From: an uncultured euryarchaeote
GTDB taxonomy: Archaea; Thermoplasmatota; Poseidoniia; Poseidoniales; Poseidoniaceae
Length of the DNA: 46,649 nt
Assembly (NCBI GenBank): GCA_937911345.1
Contig: CALDPP010000034.1
Span: forward strand, 1 to 46,649
Reading direction: 5' to 3'
Positions 8,076 through 17,268 of this stretch are shown piece after piece; the first letter of the stretch is position 1; the number at the start of each line of letters is the position of its first letter. Below the pieces are notes generated by a model. That model did not search any database, was not told the origin of the DNA, and saw only the letters and a list, made by a program, of their open reading frames with translations. Both the position numbers and the translations under genes were made by a program.

Positions 8076-9227
8076 ATGGTCGACATGAATAGGTATGCAA
8101 GGCATGTCTCTTTGCCGGATGTTGGCCGTGAAGGACAAGAATTAATCAACAATTCGAGAATACTAGTCGTTGGCGCAGGGGGACTGGGCAGTCCTGTTTT
8201 ACTTTACCTTGCTGCCGCAGGAGTCGGAGAAATCGGCGTCATCGATGATGATTTAGTCGATTTATCTAATTTGCAAAGACAAATCATTCATGCGGAATCC
8301 GATGTCGGGTCATCAAAAGTAGAATCAGCAAAAGCTCAACTTTTGTCGATCAATTCAACAATAAAAGTAACCACATGGAATACAAGATTATCTCCTGACA
8401 ATGCTCAAGAGATTCTCAAAGATTGGGATGTAGTGGTCGATGGGACTGATAATATTCCAACTAGGTATCTTGTGGATGATATATGTAAAATAAATGGAAT
8501 TCCATGGATATATGGGTCAATCTATAGATTTGAAGGCCAAGCGAGTGTGTTCAATTATCAAGGTGGCCCCTGCTACCGGGATTTGTTCCCTGAACCTCCT
8601 CCAAGTAATGCGATTCCATCTTGTGCAGAGGGCGGTGTATTCGGAGTTCTCCCCGGAGTAATTGGATCTATACAAGCCACAGAAGCCATCAAGTTAATTC
8701 TCAATAGAGGTCAAAACCTGTCCGGTAGATTATTGATTTATGATGCCGAATCAATGGATTTCAAATCATTAACTTTTTCCAAAAATGAGGAGTCAAGTCC
8801 TAACCTTGAACAAGTAAGAAAGATGTTTGAGGACAACGGTTGGTGTGAAAAAATACCCAATAGCGATGGTGAAATTGAAGAACCGGCGAGTACTGGAAAT
8901 GGTATGTTCCACCACCTTTCCGTCGCACAATATCAGGAAAAGAAGGCAAATGGTTGGCAGCCTTTTTTGATAGATGTGAGGTCGGATTTAGAATACCAGC
9001 AAAAGCGCATATCATTTACTGACTTGCAAGTGCCACACGAAGAAATCTTGTCAAGGGTGAATGAGATACCAAAGGACCGCGATATTATTCTGTTGTGCAG
9101 AAGTGGTATGCGTTCGCAAATGGCTGCAATGTATTTGTCTCAAAGCGGATATGACAGTCAGAGTCTATACAATTTTGATGGTGGAATAATGGCTTGGAGT
9201 AAGGAAATTCCAAGTGATGTGGCTTGA
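8076..9227 (+). CDS. MoeB/ThiF-family E1-like adenylyltransferase with C-terminal rhodanese domain
   Basis: GAGGLGSPVLLYLAAAGVGEIGVIDDDLVDLSNLQRQIIH; SCAEGGVFGVLPGVIGS; rhodanese loop CRSGMRS. Confidence 0.88.
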   Translation: MVDMNRYARHVSLPDVGREGQELINNSRILVVGAGGLGSPVLLYLAAAGVGEIGVIDDDLVDLSNLQRQIIHAESDVGSSKVESAKAQLLSINSTIKVTTWNTRLSPDNAQEILKDWDVVVDGTDNIPTRYLVDDICKINGIPWIYGSIYRFEGQASVFNYQGGPCYRDLFPEPPPSNAIPSCAEGGVFGVLPGVIGSIQATEAIKLILNRGQNLSGRLLIYDAESMDFKSLTFSKNEESSPNLEQVRKMFEDNGWCEKIPNSDGEIEEPASTGNGMFHHLSVAQYQEKKANGWQPFLIDVRSDLEYQQKRISFTDLQVPHEEILSRVNEIPKDRDIILLCRSGMRSQMAAMYLSQSGYDSQSLYNFDGGIMAWSKEIPSDVA

Positions 9228-9372
9228 AGAACATCAATTAGGTAAGATATTGCTAGTCAAATTCTAGTAATTCGCTTGGTAATATGGTGTCGAAATATGA
9301 CCTACTTTCATGGATTTACGGGATGAGGTTCAAATGTTGGAGTTAGTTTTGGCGATTTAGGGGAGGGTTCGT

Positions 9373-10470
9373 GTGGCAAAGGTAATCGTTGCAGATGAAA
9401 ACGAAGGTCGAAGAACTCTGCTAGCAAATACACTCGAAAGAGAGGGCTTTGACATAACAAGAGCTGGAACTTTAAGACAAGCAGAAGGTACTGCTCTGGT
9501 CACAATGCCTGAAATAGTCCTGCTTGAGGGTGATTGGAAAAATGGCGATGCTATCGATGCCGCTCAAAGGTTAATGGGCGACCCTGAATTTGCTTTCAAG
9601 TGCCGAATTGTAGTACTCTCAAGAAATACTAGCCAAGAATATCTTGTATCTGCAGCTAAGGCAGGGATTTCTGAAGTTATTGCAAAACCAATTGACATGA
9701 AGGTCTTGATTGAACAACTAAACAAGCATGCCAGAAAGCAATTTGTTCCTCCACCAGCAGATGTTGAAGGCCCTAATTCTGGTGGTGGAAGTTTCGATGT
9801 ATCAATGCTAATGGGTGATTCAACATGGGCTCTGCCAATGTTGAAAGGTTTGGTAGGGCCAGAAAAAATCAATCCAGGATTTATTGATGAGATTCTTGTT
9901 CAGATGGATGAAGAAGGCCTTGAAGTCAATGAGATGTTTGATTCTTCAACGATGGCAGCGATGCTAAGAATTGCGTTGAATCATTTGGTTCAAGATGTCG
10001 ACCCTGAACAGCTTCAAGATAATCAAAACGCTAGTGAGGATGGTGAAGAATTACAAGATGCGCCATCATATAATGAAATTGGCAAAGGACAAAAATTAGG
10101 TTCGGGAAAGGCGGGCTCATCCAAACTAAAAGGTGGCATGACTACGATGGAAGATATTCTTGAGCAGCAAGCATCCTCTATTCAGTCTGAGGTAGAATCT
10201 GTGATGGATGAGGTCTTAGATGAGAAGCCTGATTTGGTCGCTTTACGGCCAGAGGACGACTTGTTTGGTGTAGACCCAGAGGTATTGAAATTAACTAGGC
10301 TTACGAATGAATTGGTCTATGAGTTAATGTGGAGTTTGGGTCGACCCGGAACCGTTGAAGACATCACCCTTATTACCCAAATTGAGGATGTAACTGAAAT
10401 GGTTGGTGATGTATTATCCTCATTTCCTACAATAAGTACAATCGATGGTGTGACTGAAGAGGAGGAGTAA
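9373..10470 (+). CDS. CheY-like pseudo-receiver domain protein with uncharacterised C-terminal region
   Basis: VIVADENEGRRTLLANTLEREGF...MPEIVLLEGDW...VIAKPIDMKVLIEQL receiver-like fold; GTG start. Confidence 0.7.
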   Translation: MAKVIVADENEGRRTLLANTLEREGFDITRAGTLRQAEGTALVTMPEIVLLEGDWKNGDAIDAAQRLMGDPEFAFKCRIVVLSRNTSQEYLVSAAKAGISEVIAKPIDMKVLIEQLNKHARKQFVPPPADVEGPNSGGGSFDVSMLMGDSTWALPMLKGLVGPEKINPGFIDEILVQMDEEGLEVNEMFDSSTMAAMLRIALNHLVQDVDPEQLQDNQNASEDGEELQDAPSYNEIGKGQKLGSGKAGSSKLKGGMTTMEDILEQQASSIQSEVESVMDEVLDEKPDLVALRPEDDLFGVDPEVLKLTRLTNELVYELMWSLGRPGTVEDITLITQIEDVTEMVGDVLSSFPTISTIDGVTEEEE

Positions 10471-11198
10471 TGTTGATCTCCGATTCAAAAATCAAAATAA
10501 AAGAGGAAAAGGCTAGTCGGTTAAGGTTATATCTATCTCTGGGTGTAATTTCAATCTGGCTTGTCGTTGGATTTTTCTTTTTCCAAGATGTTGGCGGGTT
10601 TATCGAATGGTTTGAGGAACTCGGGCCATTGTCTTCTGTAGTCTACTGTTTGATGGTCGCCTTGGCAATAGTGTTGATTCTTCCAACACCTATACTAAAA
10701 GTTGGAGCAGGTGCATTATTTCCATATTGGTTAGCGGTACTGGTCAATTTTATTGCTTCTTTAATTGGGGGTCTTATCGCGTTTTTACTTGGCAGGTGGC
10801 TATTCAGAGATTATATCGCTGAGATAGTGGCTAAAGATGAGAGATTAGTAAAATTAGAATCGGCAATAAATGAGGAGGCCATGCAGATTTCAGTATTGGT
10901 TAGACTTTCACCCATACTACCCGATGAACTGTTGAATTATGTATTGTCTAGTAGTCCAGTTTCTATTCGTGTGTTCTTTTTATCCAATCTTTCGAGTATC
11001 GTATATTCACTCGCTTATGCTTACTTTGGGCTTGCAGCAGGTAAGTTAGTGTTTAGTGGAGAAGGTATGGACGGCTTTGCAAAATCTCCCGTTGGAACAA
11101 TCCTCTTGTTAGTTGGCGTAATTGCATCAATCTTAGTAACCATAGTGATTGCTAGAATAACCAAGAATGCGGTAAATAACAGGGTTGAGTCGGTATAA
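10470..11198 (+). CDS. DedA/VTT-domain (TVP38/TMEM64-like) membrane protein
   Basis: Several TM segments, GRWLFRDYI and LVRLSPILPDELLNYVLSSSPVS; start overlaps upstream stop. Confidence 0.75.
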   Translation: MLISDSKIKIKEEKASRLRLYLSLGVISIWLVVGFFFFQDVGGFIEWFEELGPLSSVVYCLMVALAIVLILPTPILKVGAGALFPYWLAVLVNFIASLIGGLIAFLLGRWLFRDYIAEIVAKDERLVKLESAINEEAMQISVLVRLSPILPDELLNYVLSSSPVSIRVFFLSNLSSIVYSLAYAYFGLAAGKLVFSGEGMDGFAKSPVGTILLLVGVIASILVTIVIARITKNAVNNRVESV

Positions 11199-11230
11199 TC
11201 TAAATCGTTCAATTTGTATGGGAGTTTCCT

Positions 11231-13840
11231 GTGGCTAGGCACATGGCGCAGGGTGACCTTCCGGAAATTTTTGGCTCAGATTGGTCGCCCAAGGCAAAGT
11301 TGGAATTTACTCAACCATTACTTGTCGATGCAGCAAAGCGAGAGATTCTGCTATTTGTTGCTCAGCAACATGATGGCCGAATTGCGTTGGTTTCGGATAT
11401 TTGGGACCATGTTATTGGGTCAGAAATCAAACAATTTGAAGGGCCATCTTGGGCAAAATTCTGCCAACGATTTCTTGCATCATTAGAAACTGCTCTTGTT
11501 GCGCAGGTTGAAGCAAAAATGGCCGATGAGAAAGATGCTGAAGTAATTCCACGAAGAACGCTAGGCACATTTGTCGGTAGGAGAAATACCCATTTTCTTA
11601 TCGATATGAAATTGATGTTGAGGAGACTTGCCCACTACATGTCAGTTACTATTGAACAGAGATTAGAATGGCAGCGCAATATGTCTCGTACACGTTTCAT
11701 GGACGAGGCACTAAAAGAGATCTTCACCGATGGAATTACCACTCCAGATGGAAGCAGGTTTGGAGGTAAGGGTTTCCGTTCCACTTGGCAGGAAGCGGTG
11801 GTAGCTGCTGCAACTGCACTCAAGAGGAATGAGGATGCTGGTTTAGACTCCAAACCTGGACAGGGCTATGATGGTGATTTGGTTGCTCCAATGATTAGGG
11901 ACGTGGGTTTATCCCTAGCAATGGGAGACACTCCACTAGCAGTGATGGCGGCAAATCTAGGTAAGGTTGGCTCCAATCAAAATGGCGGATGGAATGATGC
12001 AGGCGGTAGAGATTTGCACATTGGTGCTTGGCATGTAGGTGTTCTACCGCCTACTGCTCCTCTACCAATTGCCAGTGCAACCATGACAGGATTAGCATTC
12101 GCTGCTTGGCAGAAGAAAATCGAACGGTTCCACGTTGCTTGCATTGGTGAAGGGGCATCATCCTCCGGTGAATTTTGGGAGGCACTAAATTTGGCAGGAA
12201 CTCGTGGCCTGCCAATAACTTACATTCTTCAAAATAATCAAATTGCTTTAGATACCGCTACAATTAACCAGTCAGGTGTTGAAATTTGGGCGGACAAAGC
12301 AAAAGCAATGGGTTTCCCAAGTTGGACAATTGATGGATCAGATCCCGCTTCATGGTATGCAAGTGTAGCATGTGCTAGAGAATTCGCACTCGAGGGCGGA
12401 GGGCCAACCCTAATCCACGTTGAAACTATGCGTGGTTGCGGACATGCTCACCATCACGACGATCTGTATTTGGGAAGTGAGTCAGGGACTCCTCCGGGAT
12501 ATGTTGATAGAGGACTCTTGGATTATTGGTCTGCCAAAGACCCAATTTCTACCCATAAACAGTTAATGTTGGATTTAGGAGTGTCGCCAGAATCTATTGA
12601 GTTAATCGAAGAAGAGGAGAAAATATTGGTTGAAAATGATCGATCGAAACTCTTGGAAATGGATTGGCCAAAGCCCGAGACAGTCACTAAGGGTGTGACA
12701 AGCATAACTGATGCAGATACACACAGTGATCATCTCTCTAGGCTGCAAATTGCATCAACAGAATATCCATCCCCCAGATTAGAGGTTGGAGAATCCACTT
12801 TGAAATATGCAGAAAAAGGTGGTTGGACTTATGCCAGAGCGATACAACAAGCTATGGTAGATATCGCCAATCGTTATGGTGATGATTGCGTATTTATCGG
12901 CGAGGACATGGAGGTCGCTGGTGCTTTCGGCATGAATATCGCCTTGAAAAACGCTGGACACAGTGATAAATTGGTAGACATGCCTTTGTGTGAAGCCATA
13001 ATTGTTCACACTGGGACGGGTGCAGCACTATCTGGAATGCGCCCAATGGTTGAGATACAATTTGGCGGTTTTGCTGCTCTTGGATTTAATGCGCTAATCA
13101 ATAATGCTGCAATGCTTAGATGGCGCTGGGGTGCCGATTGTCCAATGACAATTAGAATTCCTCTAGGTGCCAAAACAAGGTCTGGGCCATTCCATGCAAA
13201 TATGATTGAATCATGGTTTGCCAATGACCCAGGAATTATTGTGTTAGCACCGGGTACCCCTCAAGATGCTTACGACTTACTTGTAGAAGCGGCAGAAATC
13301 AACGACCCGGTAATTATGCTAGAGCACATTGGGTTGTACGGATTGAGAGGTGGTCTTACTGGTTGGGGTCAAAACATAAACCAGAAAGTTGACACTAAAA
13401 GCGTCAATCAAGCTGTTGCAGAAAACCAATCTTACAAGATTGGTAAGGCAGAAGTTGTTAGAGGCGGCAGGGATGTTACACTTGTCACTTGGGGGGCGAT
13501 GTTACATGTCGCAAAGCAGGCTGCTGAGTTGTTAGCAAATGAAAACATCGAGGTAGAAATTATTGATTTAAGAACAATTATTCCATTCGATGCTCAAACC
13601 TGTATAGATTCAGTTATGCGAACAGGCAGATTAGTTGTTCTACAAGAAGGACAGTGGAGTGGCGGTTTAGGTCATACAATTCAAAGTCGTATTCTGGAAT
13701 CTTGCTTCTACGCCCTAGAATCGGCCCCTTGCGTGATAGGAGCACTCGACACACCAGTGCCATTTTCCCCACCACTGGAAAATCATACAATCCCTTCAGT
13801 TGAGCACGTTGTCGAGATTTTGAGAACCTCCTGCAACTAG
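11231..13840 (+). CDS. 2-oxoacid dehydrogenase E1, fused alpha+beta subunits
   Basis: Alpha: CIGEGASSSGEFWEALNLAGTRGLPITYILQNNQIAL, THVETMRGCGHAHHHDD-type region; beta: VFIGEDMEVAGAF...VDMPLCEAIIVHTGTGAALSGMRPMVEIQF...RTIIPFDAQTCIDSVMRTGRLVVLQEG. GTG start. Confidence 0.85.
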   Translation: MARHMAQGDLPEIFGSDWSPKAKLEFTQPLLVDAAKREILLFVAQQHDGRIALVSDIWDHVIGSEIKQFEGPSWAKFCQRFLASLETALVAQVEAKMADEKDAEVIPRRTLGTFVGRRNTHFLIDMKLMLRRLAHYMSVTIEQRLEWQRNMSRTRFMDEALKEIFTDGITTPDGSRFGGKGFRSTWQEAVVAAATALKRNEDAGLDSKPGQGYDGDLVAPMIRDVGLSLAMGDTPLAVMAANLGKVGSNQNGGWNDAGGRDLHIGAWHVGVLPPTAPLPIASATMTGLAFAAWQKKIERFHVACIGEGASSSGEFWEALNLAGTRGLPITYILQNNQIALDTATINQSGVEIWADKAKAMGFPSWTIDGSDPASWYASVACAREFALEGGGPTLIHVETMRGCGHAHHHDDLYLGSESGTPPGYVDRGLLDYWSAKDPISTHKQLMLDLGVSPESIELIEEEEKILVENDRSKLLEMDWPKPETVTKGVTSITDADTHSDHLSRLQIASTEYPSPRLEVGESTLKYAEKGGWTYARAIQQAMVDIANRYGDDCVFIGEDMEVAGAFGMNIALKNAGHSDKLVDMPLCEAIIVHTGTGAALSGMRPMVEIQFGGFAALGFNALINNAAMLRWRWGADCPMTIRIPLGAKTRSGPFHANMIESWFANDPGIIVLAPGTPQDAYDLLVEAAEINDPVIMLEHIGLYGLRGGLTGWGQNINQKVDTKSVNQAVAENQSYKIGKAEVVRGGRDVTLVTWGAMLHVAKQAAELLANENIEVEIIDLRTIIPFDAQTCIDSVMRTGRLVVLQEGQWSGGLGHTIQSRILESCFYALESAPCVIGALDTPVPFSPPLENHTIPSVEHVVEILRTSCN

Positions 13841-13924
13841 ATTTTGTGGTACTTTATAAATCAGCGAATTTGTCCCTTAAAAACGGACAGTTTCGTTCAT
13901 TTACCAGTTGCTAGTGGAGCAATC

Positions 13925-15106
13925 ATGAGCGACTTCCGCATTGCGATACTACCCGGCGACGGAACAGGGCGAGAAGTCGCTCTGGAAGCGCAAAAAATTC
14001 TCGAAACAATCAGTCAAAATACCAACATAGGCTTTGATATGACTGAGATTGCATGCGGTGGACAGAACTATCAAGAAACTGGTGAAGAGTGGGCCGAGGG
14101 TTCGTTTGAATTTTGTCGTGACGAGGCAGATGCAATATTCCTTGGAGCTATTGGACATCCAGGGGCTTATTTGCCAAACGGTGATTTAGCTGGTGGTTCG
14201 GTAATATTGGGGTTAAGATCTGGATTAGACTTGTATGCTAATGTCCGACCTGTCAAGTTATTCGATGGAGTAATGCACAAAGTCCACGGAAAATTTAGAC
14301 AAATATGGGAGCCTGAAATGGTTGACATGACCATTCTAAGAGAGAATACTGAAGGTTTGTATCATTCATTATTGAAGCGAGCCTCGAATCGTGCTCAAGG
14401 TCTAGATGAGTATGTTATTCCAGAGGTTGAATTTCCCGACCTTCATGGTGAAGTAGTTTACGACCCTAGACCGATTTCATCACATGGCACTGAGCGTTTA
14501 GTCAGAATGGGATTTGAGATTTCAAAGACCAGGAACGGTGCTCCTTTGGATGGAGTTAGTAGAGTATCTTGTATTGACAAGAGTAACGTAACAAGAGGTT
14601 GTCAATTATTCAGAAGGACATTCGACAAAGTAGCAGAAAAATATCCAGATGTTTCTACCGATTATGGCTACATTGACGCATTTACTCAATGGTTGACTAG
14701 GACTCCAGAACACTACGATGTAGTTGTTACATCTAACATGTTTGGCGATATTGCAACAGACTTGGCTTCGGTTCTGCAAGGTGGGATGGGTATGGCTGGT
14801 TCCGGAAATATCGGTGACCATCACGCATTTTTCGAACCGGTTCATGGTTCTGCTCCAAAGTATGCAGGAATGAATAAAGTAAACCCTATTGCGTCAATTA
14901 ATTCCATTCAAATGATGATGGATTGGTTGGGAAGGAAAAATAACAATCAAGAGATTTTACATGTTGCGTCGGCAATCGAATCAAGCGTATCTGCTCACTT
15001 AGCTGAAGGTAAGCATCTGACGTACGATCTAGGTGGGGACTCAACCTGTAGCATGGTTGGTGATTTGATATCACAACGGTTGGCGAATATTCTGAGCGAA
15101 AACTGA
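13925..15106 (+). CDS. 3-isopropylmalate / isocitrate-type beta-decarboxylating dehydrogenase
   Basis: MSDFRIAILPGDGTGREV, RENTEGLYHS, DVVVTSNMFGDIATDLASVLQGGMGMAGSGNIG, FEPVHGSAPKYAGMNKVNPIASI; ORF opens at 13844 but ATG 13925 fits the conserved N-terminus. Confidence 0.85.
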   Translation: MSDFRIAILPGDGTGREVALEAQKILETISQNTNIGFDMTEIACGGQNYQETGEEWAEGSFEFCRDEADAIFLGAIGHPGAYLPNGDLAGGSVILGLRSGLDLYANVRPVKLFDGVMHKVHGKFRQIWEPEMVDMTILRENTEGLYHSLLKRASNRAQGLDEYVIPEVEFPDLHGEVVYDPRPISSHGTERLVRMGFEISKTRNGAPLDGVSRVSCIDKSNVTRGCQLFRRTFDKVAEKYPDVSTDYGYIDAFTQWLTRTPEHYDVVVTSNMFGDIATDLASVLQGGMGMAGSGNIGDHHAFFEPVHGSAPKYAGMNKVNPIASINSIQMMMDWLGRKNNNQEILHVASAIESSVSAHLAEGKHLTYDLGGDSTCSMVGDLISQRLANILSEN

Positions 15107-15367
15107 TTAGAATTTCCTCGGGACTCCAACAGCACTTGTGTTCTCTAAATCGATATCATCCTCTTCGGCGTCATCTTCGAGTATTACTGTAACTTCGTCA
15201 GTGCTAGTTGTTGTTTGTCTAGCTTGTCCTTCTAACTTAGCGATGTGTTGTTGAAGTAGTTCAAACTCAATCTCAAGGTCATCCATCTCGTCTCTAACCG
15301 ATTCAATTTTACTATTTATCCTCGAAGCGAGTTTCTTCAATTTGCGGATAATGCGCTTCTCGGTCAT
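15107..15367 (-). CDS. Small predicted coiled-coil hypothetical protein with acidic C-terminal region
   Basis: MTEKRIIRKLKKLASRINSKIESVRDEMDDLEIEFELLQQHIAKLEGQ heptad-like pattern; fits gap between neighbours. Confidence 0.55.
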   Translation of the reverse strand: MTEKRIIRKLKKLASRINSKIESVRDEMDDLEIEFELLQQHIAKLEGQARQTTTSTDEVTVILEDDAEEDDIDLENTSAVGVPRKF

Positions 15368-15407
15368 GATTGTCCCAATTGGTAAGGCTTTTTGAATTAA
15401 ATCCCTG

Positions 15408-16019
15408 TCAAGACTGATACGAATTGTTTACTTTTTTGGCTAAAATTGCCGCAATTAAAGCACCAATTACCGTACAAATGAGATATATCGGTATCTGATT
15501 AATGGCACTTGACACAACGTTTGGACCAAATGTTCTTGCAGGATTCATCGATGCTCCAGTATATTGGCCAAAGTAGAATGCTAACAGGCCAACAATAGAA
15601 CCTACAGACATTGCTACAAATGCATCACTATCAGTTTGCCAAATGGTAAGATAAATTCCAAACATAAGTAAAAACGTGATTATAACTTCAATAATTACGC
15701 CATTGCTGTAACTCGTTGAGAATTCTGTTGCGCCATATTCGCCAATAATTAGTGCTGCACAAAAACCTCCACCTAATTGAGCAATAACATAGACAGGTAG
15801 TAACCGGCGTTCAAGATGACCTGTTATAGTAAAAGCAATGGAAACTGCAGGATTAATGTGTGCTCCACTAAATCGCCGGGATAACAAAATTACCAAAAAT
15901 ACAGCAAAACCAAAAGCAAAAGAGACAACAGGTCCTGAATAATCCATCTTAATTGCCAAACAACCGATGAACACCATCGAAAAAGTTCCAAAGAATTCCG
16001 ACAAGAATTCCTTTCGCAT
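15408..16019 (-). CDS. Aquaporin (MIP family)
   Basis: Two NPA boxes: GAHINPAVSIAF and GASMNPARTFGP; multiple TM segments. Confidence 0.9.
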   Translation of the reverse strand: MRKEFLSEFFGTFSMVFIGCLAIKMDYSGPVVSFAFGFAVFLVILLSRRFSGAHINPAVSIAFTITGHLERRLLPVYVIAQLGGGFCAALIIGEYGATEFSTSYSNGVIIEVIITFLLMFGIYLTIWQTDSDAFVAMSVGSIVGLLAFYFGQYTGASMNPARTFGPNVVSSAINQIPIYLICTVIGALIAAILAKKVNNSYQS

Positions 16020-16085
16020 GAGTTTCCCAAAGCAATCAAGTTAATCCATTTATCCTACATAGATATTCAACATAATTGTGAATAA

Positions 16086-17231
16086 GTGAAACACACACGC
16101 ACCGCTATGGCGCAGGAGGGTAAGTTGATGGGAATCCCCCAACTGCTTCAATTCAACACCCTGCTTATCCTTGCAACACTGTTTCTGGCAATAGTTGCTA
16201 GTCAAATTCTATCGGCAAATTTAGGTGGAAACAACATACTCTACTCGATTATCATCCTAATGCTAGCGCTCGGGTTACTGGTTGTTTCTGCTGATTTTTT
16301 CATAGAAGGGGCAAAAGGTCTGGCTAGAAGAGGTGGAATTCCAGAGGTAGTTATTGGATTGACTATTGTTTCAATTGGGACCTCGCTTCCTGAAATATTA
16401 GTCACTTCTACCTCTGCGCTGAATGTAGAAGATAACCCGGAGGTGGCAGACTTTGCTATTGGCGGAATACTTGGTTCAGTGTTAGTTCAAATCACCTTGA
16501 TTCTTGGGTTTGTCGCACTTGCTAAAGGCCTCAAAATTAGGCCATCATGGCTCAATCGAGATGGTTTGATTATGATGTTGTCTTTGCTATTGATGACCTT
16601 ATTTCTGATTACAGATGAGGGGATCACAAGGATTGAAGGTATAATTCTATCAAGCCTCTATGTTGCTTACATTAGTTGGCTGTTGTACAATAGGAAGGAG
16701 ATAATGGACGAGGAATCTAGCGGTGAGGCAGAATCAATTGAATTACGTAGTTTGTCATGGTCTGGAGCGGCATATTTCGTAATGGTGCTAATAGGACTAG
16801 CATTGGCTGTTTTTGCTGCACATCATTTGGTAGTTAATGCTAGTGATTTAGCTTATGAAATGAATATTCCCCATTCAATTATTGGGACAGTAGTCTCTGG
16901 ATTAGGTACGTCATTACCCGAATTAACAATCGCATTCATGGCTGCCAAGCGTTCTCAAGGAGTTGCTATTGGGACATTGATCGGCTCGAATATTACAGAC
17001 CCGTTGTTATCTATTGGCATTGCATCAACAGTCCACCCGCTATACCTTACCGATGCCGGGGCTGACATGATTATGCTAATAATACTCCCAGCATCGATTA
17101 TCAGTACGGCAGTGGCATTATTACTCATGAGGACTTCATACGAATTTAAGAAATGGGAAGGGATAATTTTGATTGTGTTATACTTCATTTTCCTTGCCGT
17201 TTGTGAATACTTCAGACGTGTCGGATTCTAA
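16086..17231 (+). CDS. CaCA-family (Na+/Ca2+-type) cation exchanger
   Basis: Two inverted alpha repeats: GTSLPEILVTS...GGILGSVLVQ and GTSLPELTIAF...GTLIGSNITDP; ~10 TM. Downstream ATGs are possible starts. Confidence 0.82.
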   Translation: MKHTRTAMAQEGKLMGIPQLLQFNTLLILATLFLAIVASQILSANLGGNNILYSIIILMLALGLLVVSADFFIEGAKGLARRGGIPEVVIGLTIVSIGTSLPEILVTSTSALNVEDNPEVADFAIGGILGSVLVQITLILGFVALAKGLKIRPSWLNRDGLIMMLSLLLMTLFLITDEGITRIEGIILSSLYVAYISWLLYNRKEIMDEESSGEAESIELRSLSWSGAAYFVMVLIGLALAVFAAHHLVVNASDLAYEMNIPHSIIGTVVSGLGTSLPELTIAFMAAKRSQGVAIGTLIGSNITDPLLSIGIASTVHPLYLTDAGADMIMLIILPASIISTAVALLLMRTSYEFKKWEGIILIVLYFIFLAVCEYFRRVGF

Positions 17232-17268
17232 ACCATGAAATCTTAACCCTCCACCATATCGGATTGTC

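Noticed and set aside
9228-9372. Possible tRNA T-loop (GGTTCAAATGTTGG)
   Set aside because: No matching acceptor, D or anticodon arm could be folded around it.
11214-11486. 90-aa plus ORF at the start of the E1 gene
   Set aside because: Out of frame with the E1 coding sequence and no motif support.
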